Notes: a model not told the origin generated them from the letters alone. Positions 34,775 through 42,456 are shown, numbered from the stretch's first letter. The stretch is DNA of 64,000 nucleotides from Phycisphaerae bacterium (GCA_030372985.1 JAUCQB010000076.1:80306-144305); one strand, 5' to 3'. Translations and numbers: made by a program.

Positions 34775-35806
34775 TCACTTCGTGCCCTTGCCCAGCCAGT
34801 GGGCGTCCGCCAGACCCAGGGCGCAGCGGAAACCGAGGTTGTGGGCTCGCGTCAGGGCGTTGAAACCGCTGCGAAACAGGGCCGTGCACTGGGATTCGAA
34901 GTAGGTGTCAAAGGCCCCGCCCCGGGCGGCCTTCATGGTCATCTCCCCCACCACCTGTACGCCCTCCTCGGTGACGATGTCGAGATCACTCTCGACCCAC
35001 TCCCAGACGTTGCCGATCAACTGGAGCACGTTGTTGGGGGCGGCGCCTTGTTCGTAACCGTCCACCGGAACGGTGCTGTAGACCTGCGAGGCCCAGATGT
35101 TGCACTTCTTGCGATCCATGGTGTCGCCCCACGGGAATCGGTAGAGCACGTCGGTGTCACTGATGATCCGCCAGCTCGCGGCCAACTGCCATTCGGGCTC
35201 CGTGGGAAGCCGCTGCCCGATCCATTTGGCAAAGGCGCTGGCCTCATACCAGCACACTCCGACAACAGGGTGTTGGCTGAGCCGCTGGTCGTGGCGGCCG
35301 TGGCGCCAGTAACGAGGACCGGGCTGGCCGGTCTGGTCGCGGAACTGGATCAGGTGCGTCCAGACGGATTCGGGCCACAGCGAGAGATCATCATATCCGC
35401 CGGTGTCCACGAAAAGCTGGTAGCGGGCGTTCGTGACCGCGTGAATATCCATCAGGAAGGTCGGCACGTGGACGTCGATCACCTCGGCATCGGGCACCTC
35501 GGTCAACGTTCGCAACAGCGAGGCCCGTCCCTCGGGCACGATGGCCATGTGCCGATCAAGGTGCGCTGCTGCCTGCCGTTCGGCCTCGGACCAATCCGGA
35601 TGCGATTCCCAGTTGGGCCTGTCCTGGAGGATAAGGTTAAACCGTTCCTGCTGGAGCATCGCCTGAAGCGGGTCGTCTTCGAAAACCTCCTGCGGGGCGG
35701 GATCATAATCCTCCGCGCTAGGGATTATCCCGGCCGCCGGTGCCAGCTCCTCTGCGACGCCGCCTCGCGACGCATTTCTGTTTCGAGACCAGAAGTTGAA
35801 CGCCAT
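34775..35806 (-). CDS. SUMF1/FGE-fold protein
   Basis: 343 residues from ATG 35806. About 120 N-terminal residues are helical and charged. They are followed by a formylglycine-generating-enzyme-like domain: VPTFLMDIHAVTNARYQLFVD, HPVVGVCWYEASAFAKWIGQRLPTE, WQLAAS, LQLIGNVWEWVES, KAARGGAF and HNLGFRCAL. In true sulfatase maturases two Cys flank the region after GGS. Here the first is replaced by Thr (GGAFDT) and only one Cys (ESQC) remains. Catalysis of formylglycine formation is therefore doubtful, and a binding or recognition role, as in diversity-generating and conflict systems, is more likely. First gene of the trio with the GTPase and GAP1-like genes. Confidence 0.8.
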   Translation of the reverse strand: MAFNFWSRNRNASRGGVAEELAPAAGIIPSAEDYDPAPQEVFEDDPLQAMLQQERFNLILQDRPNWESHPDWSEAERQAAAHLDRHMAIVPEGRASLLRTLTEVPDAEVIDVHVPTFLMDIHAVTNARYQLFVDTGGYDDLSLWPESVWTHLIQFRDQTGQPGPRYWRHGRHDQRLSQHPVVGVCWYEASAFAKWIGQRLPTEPEWQLAASWRIISDTDVLYRFPWGDTMDRKKCNIWASQVYSTVPVDGYEQGAAPNNVLQLIGNVWEWVESDLDIVTEEGVQVVGEMTMKAARGGAFDTYFESQCTALFRSGFNALTRAHNLGFRCALGLADAHWLGKGTK

Positions 35807-36094
35807 GAGGATACTCTTTCGTACCTCGACCGGTGAATCGGCCGTTCTGCCCTCACCCCGATGCGACACCGCACCGCGGGAGTGTAGGGTCTCCTGATCT
35901 GCTATTCGGTCCGGTTACAGGTGGGCTTGAGGCTGGGTTGTGGTAATCGGCGAAGATCAGGCACGGCCGAGCCCGCGACATGAGACAGACAGGTTTATCG
36001 GACAAGACAAGGCGATCGACACAAGTCCCCTTGTTTTCGGGCCGATACGAAGGCAATCGGGTCAACATCGCCGACACGCGAGGACAAGGCAATT

Positions 36095-36544
36095 ATGCGC
36101 GGGAAGGCCGCCGATCATTCACGACAGCGATTCCGCACGCGGGACAGCAAGGACCTCTATCTCGATCAGCTCGATCAACGATCGAAATCGACTCACCCTG
36201 CCGAACGCCGCAAGCACAAGCGCCACAAGCATCGTGTTGCCGAAGGCGTGGCGGTCGTCTTCGACGCCTTTGACGAGCAACCCGTCACCTGCCACGTCCG
36301 GCCTCGCAACCTGAGCGGGGGCGGGATCGCCTTCCTGCACGACGCCTATGTCTACCCGGAAACGCGCTGCACGGTCGTGCTCATCTCCGTGACCGATCAG
36401 CCGGTCGAGGTGAGCGGTCGCGTGGTGGGCTGCCGCCACATCTCCGGCAAACTGCACGAAATCGCCATGAGCTTTGACCGCCCGATCGACCCGGAAGACT
36501 TTCTCGAGCGCGTTCAGGAAGCCATGCTCGGCGAGACATCCTGA
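36095..36544 (+). CDS. PilZ-domain protein
   Basis: 149 residues. A basic, Arg/His-rich N-terminus leads to the PilZ domain. The c-di-GMP signature is visible as the R-x3-R block (ERRKHKRHKHR) and N-L-S-G-G-G-I-A-F, equivalent to (D/N)xSxxG. The remainder alternates beta-strands, ending in an amphipathic helix (DPEDFLERVQEAML). It should bind cyclic di-GMP in the cytoplasm. It lies between the SUMF1-like gene (opposite strand, divergent) and the convergent primase-like gene. A functional link to the cellulose-synthase-like GT2 11 kb away is possible but unsupported. Confidence 0.85.
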   Translation: MRGKAADHSRQRFRTRDSKDLYLDQLDQRSKSTHPAERRKHKRHKHRVAEGVAVVFDAFDEQPVTCHVRPRNLSGGGIAFLHDAYVYPETRCTVVLISVTDQPVEVSGRVVGCRHISGKLHEIAMSFDRPIDPEDFLERVQEAMLGETS

Positions 36545-36630
36545 CCGACCCGGCCCCGATGAGGCTCAGGCTGCACGCGGACAGGCGACTGTTTTCACTC
36601 CTCCAGGCTTGTTTGGACATTCACATTTCG

Positions 36631-36660
36631 TGTGGAACCGGCTTCCTGCCGGTCCCCACA
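36631..36660. terminator. bidirectional hairpin between PilZ and primase-like genes
   Basis: Stem TGTGG...CCACA with inner ACCGGC-ttcct-GCCGGT. Both genes converge on it. Confidence 0.5.
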
Positions 36661-36677
36661 AGTCGCATCAGAGCGCG

Positions 36678-37715
36678 TCAGAACTGCTGGTGTGTCTGGG
36701 CGCTGCGCACCATGGCCATCATACCGGCCCTGACGACTGGAGGCAGCTTAGGCCAAGCCCTGATGATCATGATCAGATCATCTTCAGGCGAACCGGGCGC
36801 CGAAACCAGGGGCCCGGCTTCCCCCGTCATGCCGGCCCCCGCCTGCGCAGGAGCCGTGGTGGTACCGGCCCCATGCTGCGCGGGCTGTTCTGCCGAACAT
36901 GCGGACTCCGGCGGCAGTTGGAATGCCTCCGAGACTTGCTCCTCGATGCTGGTGATGTCAGGGGGAGACGGGAACGTCTTTTGCACCGAGAGCGGGGTTC
37001 CCAGTGGAATCCGGCTCGGCTCGATTCGTGTATGGAGAACGGCATCCGCCGCGTCCCTCCCCTCAAGCCACTTTCCGCCGTCCCAGATCTTGCTCCAGTG
37101 ATTGTGGCTGTGGTGACGACCGGGCAGGCGGACCCAGTCCTTGAAGCTGGCCGACTCGACCTGGGCGCGCCGGGGATAGACTTTCGGCGGCACCGGCAGC
37201 GAGAGGTCCGCGTAGTTGCCGACCAGCGTGCGGGCGAACGCCCAGGCGGCGCCCGCGTCGAGCTTGTCCCCGAAGATCACCCACAAGTGGTAATCTCCCC
37301 GGCCGCTGGAATCCTCCAGGATCGGATGGAAACCCTGCTCCTTGAGCGTGTCATACCAGGCAAGGGCGGCCTTGAGATTGGCGACCGGCGTGACCGGCGC
37401 CGACGGGTCATGCTGGCCCAGGTCGATGGCAACCCAGCGGGCACTGTTGTCCACACCCTTGGCGTGCAACCCGACCAGATGCCCGACGTTGGCCCCGGCG
37501 TAGTGACGGGCCAGCAGCTCGGGGGTCAGGCAGACCTGCCCGCGCAGCTGTTTGGGAGGAGCGATGTGGACGATTCGGCTGTAGCTGCGCTGCTCCAGCG
37601 GCAAGTACTGGGCCCACTGGTCGGCGCGGTTGACCATGTGGTTCACCGTCCAGTCTGCCAGCGCTCCGGCGACGGCCGCCCATGATCCTGCAACTGTGTC
37701 CGTTTGAACAGCCAT
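36678..37715 (-). CDS. archaeo-eukaryotic primase-like protein (TOTE-type AEP)
   Basis: 345 residues from ATG 37715; two in-frame stops precede it and no clear ribosome site is present, so the start is uncertain. Blocks fit the AEP fold of TOTE conflict systems: RWVAIDLGQHDPS (motif I, residues about 95), LEDSSGRGDYHLWVIFGDKL (the S-x-R-G-x-x-H-x-W block), ARTLVGNYADL and VRLPGRHHSHNHWSKIWDGGKWL. Motif I normally has two acidic residues spaced by one; here the second is Gly. The 100-residue C-terminal tail is Pro/Ala/Gln-rich. No helicase or nuclease of a full TOTE module is adjacent. Polymerase activity is questionable. Confidence 0.7.
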   Translation of the reverse strand: MAVQTDTVAGSWAAVAGALADWTVNHMVNRADQWAQYLPLEQRSYSRIVHIAPPKQLRGQVCLTPELLARHYAGANVGHLVGLHAKGVDNSARWVAIDLGQHDPSAPVTPVANLKAALAWYDTLKEQGFHPILEDSSGRGDYHLWVIFGDKLDAGAAWAFARTLVGNYADLSLPVPPKVYPRRAQVESASFKDWVRLPGRHHSHNHWSKIWDGGKWLEGRDAADAVLHTRIEPSRIPLGTPLSVQKTFPSPPDITSIEEQVSEAFQLPPESACSAEQPAQHGAGTTTAPAQAGAGMTGEAGPLVSAPGSPEDDLIMIIRAWPKLPPVVRAGMMAMVRSAQTHQQF

Positions 37716-37997
37716 TCATCACCGCTGCGACCGCGTCCTGCAAGCGGGCGGCGCAGGCTCGACCCCCGCGGGCGTCCGCCTTCTGCCTGCCGGCCCGACA
37801 CGCCCGAAAACTCACCGGCACCGACACACCCGGAGGATTCTTCGGCGTCCCGCATTACATCGGCCTCACCTGTGACACCTCCTTAGCAAGTGCAGGGTAA
37901 AAATCGTAACGGGACTCTCGCACGGGCCGAAAACCCACACGCCTGCCCACGGACATGCCGATCACGCACGCCTGATAACAATGCCCCAAACGTATAA
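37716..37997. other. divergent gap between primase-like gene and the pspA operon
   Basis: No convincing gene. On the minus strand a consensus AAGGAGG (37884-37878) sits 8 nt before GTG AGG CCG ATG TAA (from 37869), a four-codon frame whose stop overlaps an ATG at 37855 opening a 70-codon frame in a different phase from the primase-like gene. This could be a leader arrangement or chance. Confidence 0.35.
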
Positions 37998-38026
37998 TTG
38001 ACAGCGCCATTGTGGCCCGATATACA
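37998..38026 (+). promoter_or_regulatory. sigma70-type promoter of the pspA operon
   Basis: Perfect -35 TTGACA (37998-38003), 17-nt spacer, -10 TATACA (38021-38026). Transcription would start near 38033, about 100 nt before the pspA start. I see no sigma54 (GG-N10-GC) element, unlike in enteric psp. Confidence 0.65.
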
Positions 38027-38135
38027 CAACCACACTAGACCGGTGCGCAAGCTTCTCCCCGTTCGGCGGGAGACGAAATGCGGCCGAGTCCGGATTGAAG
38101 CCCATCCGTCCCGGCCGAAAGACATGAGGTGTGAA

Positions 38136-38891
38136 ATGATCATTGGCAAACTCTGGCATACCCTCAAGGCTCAACTGAACAAACTGGCCAACTTTTTCTG
38201 GACCGCCGACCCCATCGCCCAAATGCAGTACGAGTACGACATGGCCGTCAACCAGTTGAAGGAAGGACGCGAAGGGCTGGAGCAGTATCGCGCCTTGGTG
38301 GAGAGGGTCACCCGCCAGGTCGCCAGCGACAAATCTCATGTGTCCAGCCTGGAGGCCAAAGTCAAGGCTTATCTCCAGGCGGGCGATCGTGAAACCGCCG
38401 CGCGGTTTGCCTTTGAGTTGCAGAAGGCCAAACAGGAGCTCGCGGAAAATGAACAGCAGCTCAAGCTGCACGAAGAGGCGTACGGCAACAACCTGACCAA
38501 GATCAAGCACGCCGGCGGCAAGCTGGCCAAGGTCCGCGAGAAGATCGCCAAGTACGACGCGGAGTTGAAGATGAGCCGGGCCGAGGCCGAGATGGCCAAA
38601 CTGGCCCAATCCTTCGATTTCGACGTGACCACGGATTTCGGGCAGATCGAGCAGGTCATCCAGGACAAGATCAGCCTGAACCGGGCCAAGACGCGCGTGG
38701 CCGCCGATCTGTCAAGCGAGGGCGTCGAGGAAGTCCACCGAGAGCAGGCCATGGAAAAGGCCCTGGCCGACCAGGCCCTGCGTGACTTCGAGGTTCAGAT
38801 GGGACTCGTCACGCCCGAGACGGCCAAGGTGGCTGAGGCTGCCAAGGAACTCGGGCCGGCAGAAGAAAAGCAAGCAATGAGTAATGAGTGA
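38136..38891 (+). CDS. PspA/IM30 (ESCRT-III-like) family protein
   Basis: 251 residues from ATG 38136; GAGGTG lies just upstream and family N-termini align with IIGKLWHTLKAQLNKLANFF. The chain is almost entirely alpha-helical and coiled coil (EQYRALVERVTRQVASDKS through DAELKMSRAEAEMAKLAQ), as in PspA/Vipp1, which bind stressed membranes and form helical coats. The last residues AMSNE are encoded by the left heptamer array, so the original stop was probably overwritten by insertion of the four-helix-bundle cassette. It is the first gene of a nine-gene operon. No pspF, pspB or pspC homologue is nearby. Confidence 0.88.
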   Translation: MIIGKLWHTLKAQLNKLANFFWTADPIAQMQYEYDMAVNQLKEGREGLEQYRALVERVTRQVASDKSHVSSLEAKVKAYLQAGDRETAARFAFELQKAKQELAENEQQLKLHEEAYGNNLTKIKHAGGKLAKVREKIAKYDAELKMSRAEAEMAKLAQSFDFDVTTDFGQIEQVIQDKISLNRAKTRVAADLSSEGVEEVHREQAMEKALADQALRDFEVQMGLVTPETAKVAEAAKELGPAEEKQAMSNE

Positions 38892-38897
38892 TGAGTG
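38877..38897 (+). repeat. left heptamer array (3 x ATGAGTR)
   Basis: Three perfect-phase 7-bp units ATGAGTA, ATGAGTG, ATGAGTG that span the pspA stop and the next start. They are the reverse complement of the array at 39288-39364. Confidence 0.9.
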
Positions 38898-39271
38898 GCA
38901 GGATTGAGCGGTTTGAGGATTTCATCGCGTGGCAGAAGGCTCGCTCGCTGACGGCGGAGATCTACCAACTGACCGGGCGCGGTTCGTTTGCCCGCGACTT
39001 TGGCTTGAAGGATCAAGTCACGCGAGCGGCCGTCTCGATCATGTCGAATATCGCAGAGGGGTTTGAGAAGGGTCGATCGACGGAGTTTCATCAGCTTCTG
39101 TCGGTTGCGAAGGCGTCTTCTGCCGAACTGCGATCGTTGCTGTACGTGGCCAGGGACGCCGGTTACGTCGACGACGCAGGTTTCAGGGCCTTGCTGGACA
39201 TGACCGAGGAAGCAGGACGCCTGGTCGGAGGGCTTCGATCTTCCGTCGAGCGAAGGCGGGATTCAGCATGA
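38891..39271 (+). CDS. four-helix-bundle protein (23S rRNA intervening-sequence family)
   Basis: 126 residues from ATG 38891 (GTG 38888 also possible). It shows the full family pattern: FEDFIAWQKARSLTAEIYQLT, FARDFGLKDQVTRAAVSI, MSNIAEGFEKGRSTEFHQLL, AKASSAELRSLLYVARDAGYV and a final helix. The family is found in rRNA intervening sequences, as stand-alone genes and as the accessory Avd protein of diversity-generating retroelements; it forms pentameric basic bundles that bind nucleic acid. No reverse transcriptase or variable repeat is present here. The start overlaps the pspA stop, and the stop overlaps the AAA start. The heptamer arrays on both sides mark it as an insertion into the operon. 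Confidence 0.9.
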   Translation: MSGRIERFEDFIAWQKARSLTAEIYQLTGRGSFARDFGLKDQVTRAAVSIMSNIAEGFEKGRSTEFHQLLSVAKASSAELRSLLYVARDAGYVDDAGFRALLDMTEEAGRLVGGLRSSVERRRDSA

Positions 39272-41100
39272 CTCAGACCGGTTCACCCACTCCTGACTCA
39301 TCACCCATCACTCATGACTCATCACCCATGACTCATCACTCATCACTCATCACTCATCACTCATCGCTACCGGCCTGGTATCCCCATTGGGCAAGGCAGT
39401 TGGCCGACCTGTATTTTTCGGGCACCACCTGTCTGTTCGTCCTCCATGGAAACGTCCGCGACCTGGTGCGCTGCCCGACGCGGGACGGCGAAGCGTACGT
39501 CAATCTCTCGGAATTCCTTGCAGCCCAGGTATTCGGCACGTGGGACATCGTGCTGCAGTACGACCTGGGCCGAGGTCTGCGCCCGCTGGCCGGCAGCGAC
39601 CCGCAGCGTCTCCAGTCGATGATGCAGTATCTCGGCGCCCGGCTGGGCGAGGCCGATTCCTGGCCGCGTGATCCGGATAACGTGCTCCTGCTCCTTGACA
39701 GGATCATCGAGCGCAACATCGTCGAGCCGGACAGCGAGAAGCGCAAGAGCATCTGCGTCATCCTGGACTACGCGCAGTATCTGGTGCCCGCCGGTGAGGC
39801 CGGCGGGCTGGCCCGGGCCCAGGGCACCAACCTGGTCAGGCTGCTGGGTTGGGCCCAGAACCCCTACATCAAACGGCTGAACGTCGCCTTCTGCCTGGTG
39901 ACCGACAAACTGACCGAGCTCAATGATCGGCTGGTCCGCAATCCGCACGTGGCCGCGATCGAGATCCCGCTGCCCGACGCGAGCGTGCGCGAGTCGTTTG
40001 CCGCGTGGGTGTGCAAGACGGAAAAGCTCTCTCCCTCAAGAGATTTCACCGCGAAAATGCTGGCCGACCAGTCCAGCGGGCTGAGCCTCGTGAGTCTCAA
40101 CACCGTGCTCTCGCAGTCGCGGTACACCGGCCAAGGCATTGATGCCGCCAGATTCCGCGACCTCAAGAAAGCCATGATTGAGCGACAGTGTCAGGGCCTT
40201 GTCGAGTTTGTCGAACCGAAACACAAGCTGGATCTGGTTGTCGGCCAGGAGGTCGCTCGCAAGCGGCTGGAAAGCGATGCCGAGTTGATTATCCGGGGGC
40301 GATTCGAGTCCGCCCCGATGGGCTATCTGCTCTGCGGGGCGGTGGGCACCGGCAAGACTTTCCTGGCCGAATGCTACGCGGGCTCGATCGGGATTCCCTG
40401 CCTCAAGCTGCGGAACTTCCGCTCGAAGTACGTGGGCGAAACCGAGGGCAACCTGGAGCAGGTGCTGACGGTGCTGCGCTCGCTGGGCCCCGTGGTGGTG
40501 ATCATCGACGAGGCCGACGCCGCGCTGGGCAACCGCTCGGCCGAGGGCGACTCGGGGACCTCCAGCCGGGTGTTCTCGATGATCGCCAGCCAGATGGGTG
40601 ATACCCGCTACCGCGGCCGTATCCTGTGGATGCTGCTGACCTGCCGGCCGGACCTGCTGCCGATCGACCTGAAGCGCCAGGGCCGGGCGGAGGTTCACAT
40701 CCCGATGTTCTACCCCCGCAGTGAATCCGAAATCCGCGAGATGTTCGTGACGATGGCCCGCAAGAACAAGATCTCCCTGCCGCCTGAGTTGATTCCGCCG
40801 GTGAAGGCTGACCGGCACCTGAGCGGGGCGGACATTGAGAGCATCGTTCTGGCGGCCGGACGGCGAGCGGCCTCCGCGGGGCGAGACCAGCCTCTGGCAG
40901 AAGATATTCGGCAGGCGATCGACGCATTCATTCCGTCCGCCCAGGGTCTGGAGAAAGAGCTGCAGGAACTGGCGGCGGTGCTGGAGTGTACGGACATGGA
41001 GTTTCTGCCGCCGGACTGGCGCGCGAGGGTGGCCGAACCCGACGGGCGGGTGAAACTCCAGGAGCGCATGATGGCGATTCGAAGCCTTCTCGACGATTAA
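39268..41100 (+). CDS. AAA ATPase with degenerate N-terminal ATPase-like domain
   Basis: 610 residues. The first 30 (including ITHDSSPM and ITHHSSL) are encoded by the right heptamer array and are an acquired tail. Recognisable protein starts at LPAWYPHWARQLADLYF. Residues about 40-290 resemble an ATPase core without a Walker A (LFVLHGNVRDL, ICVILDYAQYLVP). Residues about 320-560 are a classic AAA module: Walker A CGAVGTGKTFLAE, pore-like segment RSKYVGETEGNLEQV, Walker B VVVIIDEADAALG, sensor 1 MLLTCRPDLLP and sensor 2 GADIES. The neighbour PspA suggests remodelling of PspA assemblies, as a Vps4-like partner to the ESCRT-III-like coat; this is inference. Confidence 0.85.
   Translation: MTQTGSPTPDSSPITHDSSPMTHHSSLITHHSSLPAWYPHWARQLADLYFSGTTCLFVLHGNVRDLVRCPTRDGEAYVNLSEFLAAQVFGTWDIVLQYDLGRGLRPLAGSDPQRLQSMMQYLGARLGEADSWPRDPDNVLLLLDRIIERNIVEPDSEKRKSICVILDYAQYLVPAGEAGGLARAQGTNLVRLLGWAQNPYIKRLNVAFCLVTDKLTELNDRLVRNPHVAAIEIPLPDASVRESFAAWVCKTEKLSPSRDFTAKMLADQSSGLSLVSLNTVLSQSRYTGQGIDAARFRDLKKAMIERQCQGLVEFVEPKHKLDLVVGQEVARKRLESDAELIIRGRFESAPMGYLLCGAVGTGKTFLAECYAGSIGIPCLKLRNFRSKYVGETEGNLEQVLTVLRSLGPVVVIIDEADAALGNRSAEGDSGTSSRVFSMIASQMGDTRYRGRILWMLLTCRPDLLPIDLKRQGRAEVHIPMFYPRSESEIREMFVTMARKNKISLPPELIPPVKADRHLSGADIESIVLAAGRRAASAGRDQPLAEDIRQAIDAFIPSAQGLEKELQELAAVLECTDMEFLPPDWRARVAEPDGRVKLQERMMAIRSLLDD
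39288..39364 (+). repeat. right heptamer array (11 x CACTCAT-type)
   Basis: Eleven consecutive 7-bp units with consensus CACTCAT (variants GACTCAT, CACCCAT, CACTCCT). Three units equal seven codons, so the array encodes a repeating T-H-H-S-S-L-I pattern within the AAA gene. Confidence 0.92.
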
Positions 41101-41117
41101 CCACGAAGGAGTCACAT

Positions 41118-41525
41118 ATGGCCAAAAAGAAAGCGATGGTCAAGAGGAAGAAAGTCCGGCCGGTGAAGAAAAGCCCCACCAAGAGTGGCCCGAAGAAACG
41201 CAAAGGAATCGCTCGGACGGCGAAGGTGACCGGGTCCAAACGGTCGAGTTGGCTCGATGCGAACTCGCATAAGCCGTTGATCGATCAGTACGCCCGCCAG
41301 CTGACCTCATTCATGGAGGCCATCGCCGACGGCAGGATCGAGACACCGGAGCTTGCGGCCCAGGAAGCCCGGCTGACCCGGCTGATGAAGGAAATTGAAC
41401 CGCAGTTGAGCGATGCCCTGCACGAGAAGATCACCCGGCTGCTGTGCGAGCTGACCGCGTATGATCTGATGCAGATGCTTCATTCGATGCAGGAGAATCG
41501 GCCTCAGACGACTTTTCATGGCTAG
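41118..41525 (+). CDS. small basic protein of the Psp-linked operon
   Basis: 135 residues from ATG 41118 (AAGGAG 7 nt upstream). The first 55 residues are extremely basic (AKKKAMVKRKKVRPVKK, SGPKKRKGIARTAKV), like a histone-H1-type tail. The remainder is helical (YARQLTSFMEAIADGRIETPELAAQEARLTRLMKEIE) and ends in ATHG-like polar residues. It has no membrane segment. I do not recognise a family. Its fixed place between the AAA ATPase and the vWA lipoprotein suggests an adaptor, possibly binding nucleic acid or acidic lipid through the tail. Confidence 0.75.
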   Translation: MAKKKAMVKRKKVRPVKKSPTKSGPKKRKGIARTAKVTGSKRSSWLDANSHKPLIDQYARQLTSFMEAIADGRIETPELAAQEARLTRLMKEIEPQLSDALHEKITRLLCELTAYDLMQMLHSMQENRPQTTFHG

Positions 41526-41587
41526 GCCGATTCAAAAAAAGCGGCGGTTTTATCATTGCCTGGCCGAAGCCAGGCTGCTAAATCGGC
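41526..41587 (+). promoter_or_regulatory. structured intergenic element inside the Psp-linked operon
   Basis: Outer arms GCCGATT (41526-41532) and AATCGGC (41581-41587) can enclose a perfect hairpin GCCTGGC-cgaa-GCCAGGC (41558-41575), with an A7 run and a T4 run between. It may be a processing or attenuation site separating the cytoplasmic from the envelope half of the operon. Confidence 0.4.
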
Positions 41588-41643
41588 ACGTTGTTCGAGG
41601 CTTATTCGGTCAGTCAGGACTTGTGCTGAAAGAGGACCCACCC

Positions 41644-42456
41644 ATGAAAACCGTAGCAGGCAACAATCCGACAGCAACAGGACTTGGATGCCGCGCCGGC
41701 CGGCTGGCAGGTCCGTTCGTTCTGGGCCTGGGTCTGTTGTTGCACGGCTGCGACCGCTCTCCGACTCCGGGCTCGCAAAACGGACCGGTACCCCCCATGA
41801 ACGCCGAGGTGGCTACCCATCTGATTCCGCTGCCGCAGGCCGATCAGCGGCTGTGCACCGCGGTGGTGATTCTCGTCGACACATCCGGCAGCATGAACGA
41901 GGCGGTGGTCGACCGGCAGGGCGTGAAACGGCCCAAGTATCTCATCGCTCGCGACGCCTTGAACGAGATTATCGACTACACAGGCCAGTGGGAGAAAACC
42001 CACACGGATCGTGTCCTGGAGATGGCCTTGTTTAACTTCAGCAGCTCGCCCTCGCCGGTGTTGCGGATGGGACGATTCGATCCGGCCCAAGCACAACAGG
42101 CCCTGCGGGCGATCCCCCAGCCGGGCGGAGGCACGGCAATCGGCGAAGCGGTCGAGGAAGGTTTCAAGGCCCTCTACCAGTCCGGCTGTGTGCGCAAGTA
42201 TCTCATCTGCATCACCGACGGCGAGAACACCGCCGGTCGGCCGCCGGACCGAGTCTCACGGCAACTCTACGCCCAGACCCAGGGAGAGGTCGAGATGCAC
42301 TTCATTGCCTTCGACACGTCGGTGAGCACATTCGGGTTTCTCAGTGAGGTGAACGGACATACGACCGAGGCCGCCGACGGAGCACAGCTTCAGGCCCGGC
42401 TGACGGACATTTACGAAAAGAGGATTCTGGCCGAGGCGCCCGCGGAAAAAGAGTGA
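41644..42456 (+). CDS. von Willebrand factor A-domain lipoprotein
   Basis: 270 residues from ATG 41644 (AAAGAGGA 7 nt upstream; longer frames are not coding-like). The N-terminus ends in GLGLLLHGC, a lipobox, so the protein is probably lipid-anchored and extracytoplasmic. The vWA domain follows with the MIDAS motif D-T-S-G-S in VVILVDTSGSMNEAV, the QPGGGTAIGEAVEEG segment (Thr of MIDAS) and LICITDGEN. vWA domains bind metal-dependent protein ligands. Within the operon it is placed just before the anchored solute-binding protein, so the two may interact in the periplasm. Confidence 0.88.
   Translation: MKTVAGNNPTATGLGCRAGRLAGPFVLGLGLLLHGCDRSPTPGSQNGPVPPMNAEVATHLIPLPQADQRLCTAVVILVDTSGSMNEAVVDRQGVKRPKYLIARDALNEIIDYTGQWEKTHTDRVLEMALFNFSSSPSPVLRMGRFDPAQAQQALRAIPQPGGGTAIGEAVEEGFKALYQSGCVRKYLICITDGENTAGRPPDRVSRQLYAQTQGEVEMHFIAFDTSVSTFGFLSEVNGHTTEAADGAQLQARLTDIYEKRILAEAPAEKE

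Larger units (their letters stand above)
38877..39364. mobile_element. putative four-helix-bundle cassette bounded by inverted heptamer arrays
   Basis: 488 bp: three ATGAGTR units, one four-helix-bundle gene, eleven CACTCAT-type units. The gene overlaps its neighbours on both sides (TGATG and ATGA), so the unit is inserted within a translated operon without breaking it. There is no transposase. Mobility is inferred. Confidence 0.55.

Noticed and set aside
33857..35836. Plus-strand frame of 659 codons spanning the GTPase and SUMF1-like genes
   Set aside because: Both genes beneath it have clear domain motifs; the antisense product does not.
36474..37685. Long plus-strand open frame of about 400 codons
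   Set aside because: It is the antisense of the primase-like gene; it lacks a ribosome site and its translation is Arg/Pro/Gly-rich without domains.
38891..39271. Diversity-generating retroelement accessory (Avd)
   Set aside because: The fold is the same, but no reverse transcriptase, template repeat or variable repeat is in the window.
39288..39364. CRISPR-like array
   Set aside because: Units are 7 bp without spacers; this is a simple tandem repeat.
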